The notes beneath the pieces are model-generated. The model ran no database searches. It worked only from the letters and a program-made list of their open reading frames with translations, and was not told the DNA's origin. This document shows, in pieces, positions 1 through 5,176 of a DNA stretch of 23,762 bases. The stretch comes from Clostridiales bacterium (lineage in GTDB: Bacteria > Bacillota > Clostridia > Christensenellales > Aristaeellaceae): positions 1-23,762 of the forward strand of contig SFGO01000067.1 of NCBI GenBank assembly GCA_004556545.1, given 5' to 3'. Each line of letters begins with the position of its first letter. Position 1 is the first letter of the stretch. The position numbers and the translations under genes are program-made.

Positions 1-185
1 TGCCGAAGGCAGCTAGCGACTGACAGCCGTCAACCGAAACGAGGATTTGGCACGGCAGTGCCAAAGACGACGATTGAGGTTGCGGAACAGAGCCCCTAAG
101 CCTTATGCCACAGCATTCTTCCCACGAACCAGCGAAGCGCTGTTCGCGGGCGCGGGCGGTCGATCAGGGTTTTTTCGACAGTCTG
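1..185 (-). repeat. Structured intergenic repeat, copy A
   Basis: On the minus strand this begins at 185 with CAGACTGTCGAAAAAA. It continues through a hairpin with an AGCG-CTT-CGCT tip (about 146-117), a short ATGC/GCAT hairpin and AGGGGCTCTG. This matches the order and sequence of the repeats at 10126-10290 and 21286-21432. The half nearer the window edge (15-78) diverges from those copies and instead matches the repeat at the right window edge. Stem positions differ from copy B in a compensatory way (for example A-T to G-C in the long hairpin). No open frame in it looks like a gene. Function is unknown; it resembles REP- or MITE-like intergenic elements. Confidence 0.7.
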
Positions 186-186
186 A

Positions 187-216
187 GGCCGCAGAGGGCA
201 AAGCTGCGGCCTTTTT
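187..216 (+). terminator. Intrinsic terminator-like hairpin next to repeat A
   Basis: An 8-bp perfect stem (GGCCGCAG / CTGCGGCC, 187-194 with 204-211) is followed directly by TTTTT. It lies between repeat A and the small membrane protein gene, only 20 nt upstream of that gene's start. It would stop transcripts entering from the left, so the small gene needs read-through or a promoter that I cannot see. Confidence 0.65.
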
Positions 217-235
217 CATCCGGAAGGAAAAAAGC

Positions 236-466
236 ATGAAGCGTCTCTATTATATCCTGAAAGTCCTTTTGGGCTGCCTGATCGGCGTGTTTGCGGGAAG
301 CTCCCTTTACCGGTGCTGGGACTATGCCCAACGGCCCGATTTCTATGCCGTCAATTCCGCCCCGTGGTATGGGCAGCTTCTGGTAAACGGGGTGCTGACG
401 GCGGTTGCCGCTCTGGCGATCCTGCTCGTCCTGTTCCTTCTGAAACGGAAAATAAAAGCTTCCTGA
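236..466 (+). CDS. Small two-TM membrane protein, function unknown
   Basis: This encodes a 76-residue protein starting at the ATG at 236, preceded by a GGAAGGA ribosome binding site. An open frame extends further upstream, but that stretch is repeat A plus the terminator hairpin, so the longer start is unlikely. Two hydrophobic segments are visible, about residues 5-25 and 49-70, with a short polar loop between them containing DYAQRPDFYAVNSAPWYGQ, and a basic tail (KRKIKAS). The loop motif SAPWY is reminiscent of small conserved membrane proteins of Clostridia that have no assigned function. The gene is monocistronic, with a strong terminator just downstream. Confidence 0.7.
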   Translation: MKRLYYILKVLLGCLIGVFAGSSLYRCWDYAQRPDFYAVNSAPWYGQLLVNGVLTAVAALAILLVLFLLKRKIKAS

Positions 467-481
467 AAAGAACAAATCGCA

Positions 482-521
482 AAGCGTCCTCCGACGCCCG
501 CAGGCTCGGAGGACGCTTTTT
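482..521 (+). terminator. Rho-independent terminator between convergent genes
   Basis: A perfect 12-bp stem (483-494 with 506-517, AGCGTCCTCCGA / TCGGAGGACGCT) has an 11-nt loop and is followed by five T. It terminates the small membrane gene at 236-466. On the minus strand the tail is weaker (TTTGCGATTTG), but it probably also serves the convergent cystatin-like gene. Confidence 0.9.
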
Positions 522-547
522 GAATAGAGGAAGGAATGCTCCTAAGG

Positions 548-928
548 TCAGTCCAGCGTTTCAAAGGCGCAGAAATCGACCTCCTGCACCTTCAGCAGGC
601 TGGCGCTGCCGTCCAGCGCCGCGTAGAGATACACCAGCGCATAGCCGACGGGGGCTTCCGGAGTGACGAGCCGGGTCTGGCACAGCAGGCAGTAGTTGGT
701 TCCGGCCACCAGCTGGGTGGCCAGCAGAGCCACGGGCATATAGTCGCAGCCCGTCAATTCCTCCGTGGCCTTGGTAAAGGCCGTCAGTACCTCCTCCGGA
801 ATCTGGGTGGAGTCGTCTTCGGTGGGGATCCACCGGCCCAGCAGCGGGTCGGACGCCTCTGCCAGCGCGGAAACACCAAGGGACAAAACCAGCAGACCTG
901 CCAGAACGAGACAAAGCAGTTTTTTCAT
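548..928 (-). CDS. Secreted cystatin-like protein
   Basis: This encodes 126 residues starting at the ATG at 928 with AAGAGGT upstream. Residues 1-23 are a type I signal peptide (MKK, a Leu/Val-rich core, SALA|E), with no lipobox. The mature part is about 103 residues. It contains QLVAGTNY at residues 72-79, which matches the QxVxG hairpin loop by which cystatins enter the active-site cleft of papain-like proteases, followed by a strand-rich segment (YALVYLYAALDGSASLLKVQEV). Length and motif order (helix, QxVxG, beta strands) fit a single cystatin-like domain. This is inferred from the motif; protease inhibition is not demonstrated. The gene stands alone, flanked by terminators on both sides. 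The promoter is not clear; TATAAG lies near 992-987. Confidence 0.75.
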   Translation of the reverse strand: MKKLLCLVLAGLLVLSLGVSALAEASDPLLGRWIPTEDDSTQIPEEVLTAFTKATEELTGCDYMPVALLATQLVAGTNYCLLCQTRLVTPEAPVGYALVYLYAALDGSASLLKVQEVDFCAFETLD

Positions 929-1031
929 TCGAATGACCTCTTTCTTTCTAAAGTCGGGTTGCGGGAATGCAGTGCGGAATCACATTCACAGGAACAGACG
1001 AGCCTTATAGAGAAAAGGTTCCATCTTTTTG

Positions 1032-1074
1032 AAAAAACGCCTCTTTTTCGAAAATGCATGAAAAAGAGGCGTTT
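1032..1074 (-). terminator. Rho-independent terminator of the BtuFCD-ferredoxin-cupin operon
   Basis: A 14-bp stem (AACGCCTCTTTTTC / GAAAAAGAGGCGTT on the minus strand, 1074-1061 with 1048-1035) has a 12-nt loop and is followed by a T run. It starts 3 nt after the cupin stop codon, so it ends the leftward operon cleanly before the cystatin-like gene. Confidence 0.9.
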
Positions 1075-1076
1075 CG

Positions 1077-1406
1077 TCATTCGGGAAAAACCACCACCAG
1101 CAGCATTTGAAAGGCTTCCTCGGCGTAAAGGGCATGGGGCCTTTCGGCAGGCATGACCACGCATTCGCCCGGCCCCAGCGAGTGAACGCTTCCGTCCACC
1201 GTGAAGCGGCCCCGCCCGCTGAGAACCAGCGCCAGCGCGTCGCCGCGGGAATCGTGGGCGCTGATCTCCTCGCCCTTGTCAAAGGCGAACAGCGTGACGC
1301 TCACATGAGGATTCTGGCTCAGCGTTCGTCTGACCACCTGCCCGGCCTGATAGGGGATCAGCTCCGTCAAAACGAGCGTTTCATTCAATGGAATGTTTTT
1401 CAGCAT
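1077..1406 (-). CDS. Small single-domain cupin protein
   Basis: This encodes a 109-residue single cupin barrel. The first motif region is EISAHDSRGDALALVLSGRGRF (residues 46-67) and the second is LGPGECVVMPAERPHAL. The central His of motif 1 and the His of motif 2 are present. The second His and the Glu of the classical GX5HXHX3-4EX6G motif are replaced (HDSRGD), as in the common Clostridial group of small cupins of unknown role. It starts 10 nt after the ferredoxin stop and is the last gene before the operon terminator. Its function cannot be told from the sequence: it may bind metal or a small ligand. Its position ties its expression at least partly to the upstream cobalamin-controlled operon. 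Confidence 0.8.
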   Translation of the reverse strand: MLKNIPLNETLVLTELIPYQAGQVVRRTLSQNPHVSVTLFAFDKGEEISAHDSRGDALALVLSGRGRFTVDGSVHSLGPGECVVMPAERPHALYAEEAFQMLLVVVFPE

Positions 1407-1416
1407 CGCCGCGCCC

Positions 1417-1605
1417 TCATTTCACCGTTTCGATAGCGGCCACCGGGCAGCCGGTGTAAGCTTCCTCGGCAGCGTCTTCCAGCTCCGGCGGAACTTCCCG
1501 GTCGGCGGCGACGGCCCGGCGGTCGCCGTTCATTTCGAAAATGTCCGGACAGGTGGCGGCGCAGAACCCGCAGCCGATGCAGGCGTTGTTGACGCGATAT
1601 TTCAT
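1417..1605 (-). CDS. Monocluster [4Fe-4S] ferredoxin
   Basis: This encodes a 62-residue protein starting at the ATG at 1605 with AAAGGAGA upstream. The N-terminal half carries C9-C12-C15 and C19-P20 (ACIGCGFCAATCP). A distal cysteine in YTGCPVAAI supplies the fourth ligand. This is the layout of Thermotoga- and Desulfovibrio-type single [4Fe-4S] ferredoxins, in which C9, C12, C15 and the distal Cys bind the cluster. It would act as a soluble low-potential electron carrier. It lies 82 nt downstream of the BtuD-like ATPase and 10 nt upstream of the cupin on the same strand, with no strong terminator between it and the ABC genes. A link to cobalamin metabolism, such as corrinoid reduction, is only inference from position. 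Confidence 0.9.
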   Translation of the reverse strand: MKYRVNNACIGCGFCAATCPDIFEMNGDRRAVAADREVPPELEDAAEEAYTGCPVAAIETVK

Positions 1606-1687
1606 GAATCGTTTCTCCTTTCCTGAACCTCATGGATGGGGTTGTCAGGAAAAGGATACCCCGGCGGGGCAAGGCTCATACACCCGG

Positions 1688-2473
1688 TCAGCCGGGACGG
1701 CGAAGCGATTCCGGCGGGGTTTGCCAAGGAGCGTACAGGCCGTTCATCCAGCCGTATACGTCCATCTGATAGACCTTTTGCAGATTTTCCGGGGAAAAAA
1801 CGGCGCTGATCGGCCCCTGCGCCGCGGCGCTGCCCTCGTTCATCAGCACGGCGTGGGTGCCGTACCGCCGGGCCAGACTCAGGTCGTGCACCACTGACAG
1901 CGCGGCCCGTCCCGGCGTTTGCAGCCATTGCCCGATCAGGCTGAACAGGCTTTTCTGGTACACCAGATCCAGATGATTGGCCGGTTCGTCCAGCAGCAGG
2001 ATTTCCGGCTCCTGAGCGAATACCTGCGCCAGAAAGGCCCGCTGCACCTCACCGCCGGACAGCTCCAGCAGGCTTTTGTTCCGAAATGCGGTCATTCCGG
2101 TTTTTGCCAATGCCTGCTCTATGGCGTCGGTGCCTTTTTCATCCCGGCGGCCCAGAAGCCAATGCTGATGCGCGTAACGGCCCAAGGAAACGATTTCCTC
2201 CACCGTGTAGCCGTAGCTGACCGTATGCTGCTGAGACAGCACGCCGATCTTCCGGGCCAGCTCCGCAGGCCGGAAATCGCGCAGGTTCTTTCCTTCCAGC
2301 CGAATGGTTCCTTCGTAGGGAACGCACTGAGCGATGGCGGAGATCAGCGAGCTTTTGCCCGCGCCGTTCGGCCCGACCAGCATGAGCCACTGGCCTTCTT
2401 CCAGCGTAAAGGACAGGCGGCTGACGGCGGTATACGCGCCATAGCGCACGGTGAGATTTTCCGCGTTCAGCAT
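1688..2473 (-). CDS. btuD: ABC transporter ATPase, cobalamin (BtuD-like)
   Basis: This encodes 261 residues of the FecCD/BtuCD-type ATPase family. Walker A is GPNGAGKS (34-41), the Q-loop lies near LSQQH (79-83), the signature is LSGGE (138-142), and Walker B is ILLLDEP (158-164) followed by NHLD and a switch His in SVVHDLSLA. It energises the import of the substrate delivered by the BtuF-like protein through the BtuC-like channel. Its ATG overlaps the end of the permease gene by 7 bp (ATGCTGA), indicating translational coupling. Members of this family also serve siderophores. The cobalamin call rests on the riboswitch at 4707-4887 and on the binding-protein motif. Confidence 0.9.
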   Translation of the reverse strand: MLNAENLTVRYGAYTAVSRLSFTLEEGQWLMLVGPNGAGKSSLISAIAQCVPYEGTIRLEGKNLRDFRPAELARKIGVLSQQHTVSYGYTVEEIVSLGRYAHQHWLLGRRDEKGTDAIEQALAKTGMTAFRNKSLLELSGGEVQRAFLAQVFAQEPEILLLDEPANHLDLVYQKSLFSLIGQWLQTPGRAALSVVHDLSLARRYGTHAVLMNEGSAAAQGPISAVFSPENLQKVYQMDVYGWMNGLYAPWQTPPESLRRPG

Positions 2474-3507
2474 GAGCTTCCTCCCGCCTTTCTGCTTCGG
2501 TAGAAGATAACGACAAACACCAGAGAGCCGATCAGCGACGTGACCACGCCGATGGGCAGCTCGATGGGGGAAAGGAGCGTGCGGGCGATCAGGTCGGCCA
2601 GCAGCAGGAATACCGCGCCCAAAAACAGGGAGGCGGGCAGAAGACGTTTATGATTCGGGCCGGTCAGCATGCGGGTCATATGGGGCGTGACCAGCCCGAC
2701 AAAGCCGATGGTTCCGCCGATGGCTACACAGGTGCCGATCAGCACGGAAACAGCGATCATGATTTCCAGCTTGACCCGCCGGACGGAAACGCCCACGTGC
2801 CGGGCGTTTTCTTCGCCCACGGCAAAGGCGTTCAGCTCCCGGCTCCGGGAAAGAATCCATCCGCCGCAGACCAGCAGGGCCCCGCCCAGCAGAGCGGCGT
2901 GACGAAAATGGCTCCCGGCCAGGGAACCCATGGTCCAGAAGGTGATGGTGCGCAGCTTTTCCCCGGAAAAAGCGATCAAAAGACTGATGAGGCTGGAGGC
3001 GAACATGGAAAAAATCACGCCGATCAGGATGATGCTGTTGGTACTCAGGCTGCGGTCAAGGGCATAAGCAAGGCCCAGAATGATGAGAAGAGACAAAAAG
3101 GCGAAGAGAATCGCCATGCCCACGTTTCCGCCGTAGGGCAGGCCGGGCAGGGTAATGCCCAGTGCCAGCGCGGTCACGGCCCCCAGCGACGCGCCGGAGG
3201 ACACGCCCAGCGTGGAGCCGTCCGCCAGCGGATTGCGCAGAAGCCCCTGCATGGCCGCACCGCACAGGGAGAGCGCCGCGCCGGTCAGCGCTACGCACAG
3301 CACCCGGGGAAGCCGTACGGAAAAAAGAACGGCCTTGGGAAAGCCTTCCGGCAGGGGAAGCCCCCAGAGAGCGTTCCACAGGGCGGTCAGGGTGGAAGAA
3401 AGCGGAATAGATACGCTGCCGACGCAGACGCACAGCAGCATCGTCAGCAGCAGGATCAGAGCGGCAGCGAGCCACAGAAGAAAGGAAGAACAGGGACGTT
3501 TCATCAT
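2467..3507 (-). CDS. btuC: ABC transporter permease, cobalamin (BtuC-like, FecCD family)
   Basis: This encodes a FecCD-family permease of about 346 residues, the usual length, with roughly ten hydrophobic segments. Family motifs include CGAAMQGLLRNPLADGSTLGVSSGASLGA in the first third, GFVGLVTPHMTR, and PIELPIGVVTSLIGSLVF near the end. I chose the start at the ATG pair 3507/3504, preceded by GGGAGG at a somewhat long distance (13-16 nt). The frame stays open up to 3570, but that extension lies inside a terminator hairpin and is not hydrophobic. The gene overlaps the ATPase gene by 7 bp. Between it and the binding-protein gene lie two hairpins, which probably lower its expression relative to the binding protein. 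Confidence 0.9.
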   Translation of the reverse strand: MMKRPCSSFLLWLAAALILLLTMLLCVCVGSVSIPLSSTLTALWNALWGLPLPEGFPKAVLFSVRLPRVLCVALTGAALSLCGAAMQGLLRNPLADGSTLGVSSGASLGAVTALALGITLPGLPYGGNVGMAILFAFLSLLIILGLAYALDRSLSTNSIILIGVIFSMFASSLISLLIAFSGEKLRTITFWTMGSLAGSHFRHAALLGGALLVCGGWILSRSRELNAFAVGEENARHVGVSVRRVKLEIMIAVSVLIGTCVAIGGTIGFVGLVTPHMTRMLTGPNHKRLLPASLFLGAVFLLLADLIARTLLSPIELPIGVVTSLIGSLVFVVIFYRSRKAGGSSC

Positions 3508-3545
3508 AATAGCAGCGGAACCTCCCGGAAAATGGAAAAAGGAGC

Positions 3546-3586
3546 AAAAAGGGGTTTCCAGCCGCCGCACGGCGCTTGGAAGCCCC
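3546..3586 (-). terminator. Intra-operon intrinsic terminator (attenuator) between btuF and btuC
   Basis: On the minus strand GGGGCTTCCA (3586-3577) pairs with TGGAAACCCC (3560-3551) apart from one mismatch. There is an inner GCCG/CGGC stem, and five T follow at 3550-3546. It lies between binding-protein and permease genes of the same operon. Partial termination here would give more binding protein than membrane components, as is common for ABC importers. Confidence 0.7.
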
Positions 3587-3597
3587 TTTCCGCGAAA

Positions 3598-3623
3598 GCC
3601 CCGCGCCCGTTCGGACGCGGGGC
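3598..3623 (-). other. GC-rich hairpin 3' of the binding-protein gene
   Basis: GCCCCGCG (3623-3616) and CGCGGGGC (3605-3598) form a perfect 8-bp stem, extended by GG/CC-type pairs towards a small loop. It lies 9 nt after the BtuF-like stop codon. There is no proper T run (TTTCG), so it is more likely a 3'-end stabiliser of the binding-protein message, acting with the terminator just downstream. Confidence 0.5.
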
Positions 3624-3632
3624 GGCCCCTGC

Positions 3633-4550
3633 TCAGGCGGCGGGGGTCAGGGCTTCGTCACCGGAGACGAACTGGTAAAGGGTCTCGGCAGCGTCCTTCA
3701 GACGGGGGCCGGGACGGGAAATTTCATTGGAGTCGGCATTGAGGATCGCGTCGTTCTGGACGGCCTTCAGGCCTTCCCAACCGGCACGGGACTTGATCTC
3801 TTCCACGGGGGTGGGGCCTTCGCCGTAGTACATGGAAATCGTGACGATGTAATCAGGATCCCGTTCCAGCACCTGCTCTTCGGAGATCTCTGCCCAGCCT
3901 TCCACATCCGCGAAGGCGTTGGTCAGACCGCACAGGGTGGCCAGCTCATCCATGAAGGTGCCCTTGCCGGCCGTCCACAGGCCCCACTGCAGGGGAGAAA
4001 CCTCGAAGTAGACGGTCTTGCCGGTATTTTCGCTCTTGGCGGCGATATCGGCAAAGGCGGACTGCATGTCCGCAACCATGGCTTCGGCTTCGTCGTTGCG
4101 GCCCACCAGCGCGCCGATCAGGCGAATGGCGGTGTACACGCCTTCAATGTCCTGCGCGTCGCTGACGACCACGCGGATACCGGCCTCTTCCAGCGCGGCG
4201 ACCTGCTCTTCGGTCTGGGCCATTTTGGCCATGATGACCACCTGGGGCTCCAGCGCGATGATCTGCTCCAGATTGGTGTCAGCGCCGGACTGAACCGCGG
4301 GCACCTCCAGGATCGATTCCGGATAGTCGCAGTATTCGCCGCGGCCTACCAGCGTGTCCTCCGCGCCCAGCGCGGCAAGGATTTCGCAGTCGGAAGCGGT
4401 CAGCGCCACAACTTTGGTGGCGGGCGCGTCCAGCGAGATCTCCCGGCCGGCCATGTCGGTCACGGTGACGGCGGTGCTTTCCGCAAAGGCTGCGGTCAGG
4501 CTGAGAGCCATCACAAGGGCAAGGAACAGGAATACGAGTTTTTTGGTCAT
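3633..4550 (-). CDS. btuF: Cobalamin ABC transporter substrate-binding protein (BtuF-like)
   Basis: This encodes 305 residues of the helical-backbone periplasmic-binding-protein 2 fold. The signal peptide is residues 1-23 (MTKK, hydrophobic core, AFA|E). Then come TVTDMAGREISLDAPATKVVAL, the first lobe with LGAEDTLVGRGEYCDYPESI, a long linking helix, and the C-terminal ISRPGPRLKDAAETLYQFV. That last segment is typical of cobalamin and siderophore binding proteins (BtuF group). It captures the corrinoid outside the membrane for the BtuCD-like transporter encoded downstream. There is no cysteine at the +1 position, so the protein is not a classical lipoprotein, which is odd for a Gram-positive binding protein. 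It is the first gene after the riboswitch, with AAGGAGG-like bases before ATG 4550. Confidence 0.9.
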   Translation of the reverse strand: MTKKLVFLFLALVMALSLTAAFAESTAVTVTDMAGREISLDAPATKVVALTASDCEILAALGAEDTLVGRGEYCDYPESILEVPAVQSGADTNLEQIIALEPQVVIMAKMAQTEEQVAALEEAGIRVVVSDAQDIEGVYTAIRLIGALVGRNDEAEAMVADMQSAFADIAAKSENTGKTVYFEVSPLQWGLWTAGKGTFMDELATLCGLTNAFADVEGWAEISEEQVLERDPDYIVTISMYYGEGPTPVEEIKSRAGWEGLKAVQNDAILNADSNEISRPGPRLKDAAETLYQFVSGDEALTPAA

Positions 4551-4610
4551 TGGTCTTTCCTCCTTGGTGAATCAGATCAAATGAAAGAGCAGGGAAGAAC
4601 GTTTTTGAGC

Positions 4611-4640
4611 AAACAAAAGCGCTCCTCCCGGAGGAACGCT
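4611..4640 (-). terminator. Riboswitch expression-platform terminator
   Basis: On the minus strand AGCGTTCCT (4640-4632) pairs with AGGAGCGCT (4626-4618), with one G-T pair and a CCGGG loop, followed by TTTTGTTTG. It lies between the cobalamin aptamer and the first structural gene, which indicates control by transcription termination when cobalamin is bound. A second hairpin (CGCCG/CGGCG within GCC/GGC, about 4647-4671) lies just before it and could take part in the switch. Confidence 0.8.
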
Positions 4641-4706
4641 AAAGAAGCCTTCGCCGCTTCCGGCGTTGGCCTTCCAGCAAATCCCATCCCCAGGGGCTTG
4701 TTCGAA

Positions 4707-4887
4707 CGATGGAAACAGGTCTCCCGGCTTGGCCTCATTCTACTTGCGCACCTTCCCGCCCGAAGGACAGTGGCTTTTCCGCGCGTTCGTCCGCTTCACG
4801 GTTACTGGGATAGCTCGGAATTCGCATCCGTATTCCCATGACGCTCCCGACCAGAGGAGCGCCGCACCTCACGGCGCAGATCCATCG
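4707..4887 (-). promoter_or_regulatory. Cobalamin riboswitch aptamer
   Basis: Read on the minus strand, the region is closed by a 7-bp P1 stem, CGATGGA (4887-4881) with TCCATCG (4713-4707). Inside, in the expected order, are GAGGTGC, GGGAA, GGATGCGAATTCC, CCCAGTAACCGTGA, GCCACTG (4774-4768), GGGAAGGTGCG and the B12 box AAGCCGGGAGACC (4730-4718). These are the conserved blocks of the cobalamin family (Rfam RF00174). The GGATGCGAATTCC and CCCAGTAACC segments deviate slightly from the most common GGTGCAAATCC and CCCGCNACTG. It precedes the btuF-btuC-btuD-like genes, which fits repression by imported corrinoid. Confidence 0.9.
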
Positions 4888-4908
4888 GCTGATTCATTTG
4901 TCGGCTTG

Positions 4909-4937
4909 ATTATACCTGTCCGGCAGGGACAAGTCAA
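4909..4937 (-). promoter_or_regulatory. Sigma-A type promoter of the cobalamin uptake operon
   Basis: On the minus strand TTGACT (4937-4932), a 17-bp spacer, and TATAAT (4914-4909). This places transcription initiation a few bases before the riboswitch aptamer, as expected. It is one of the best-matching promoters in the window. Confidence 0.85.
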
Positions 4938-5073
4938 CGCAGGAGCCCATTTCCGGAGGCGCAAAATCGAAAATCGAAAACAGCGGTGAAGGGCAGAATA
5001 GAATAATTCAGAAGAAAGGTTCAAAATTTTGTCCAAATGATGCCATGATGCGCCGAAGAATGCACAAAGCCCA

Positions 5074-5102
5074 TTGACGAATGAAAAAAAGCCGTGTATC
5101 CT
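5074..5102 (+). promoter_or_regulatory. Promoter of the GH106-like gene
   Basis: TTGACG (5074-5079), a 17-bp spacer and TATCCT (5097-5102), leaving a leader of about 70 nt before ATG 5177. The perfect palindrome CAAAATTTTG at 5023-5032 lies about 40 bp further upstream. That palindrome could be a regulator site, but this is speculative. Confidence 0.6.
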
Positions 5103-5176
5103 GTTGGCGAAAACCCGCGCATCCGTCCCAAAAAGGCCGGGAAAAGATACGTTCGAAAAAATGGGGGAGGTTCAGT

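Noticed and set aside
47..235. N-terminal extension of the small membrane protein into the left-edge repeat
   Set aside because: The extension translates repeat A and a terminator hairpin and is Arg-rich without a ribosome binding site. The ATG at 236 has one.
3508..3570. Longer start for the BtuC-like permease
   Set aside because: The extra residues come from inside the terminator hairpin at 3546-3586 and are not like FecCD N-termini.
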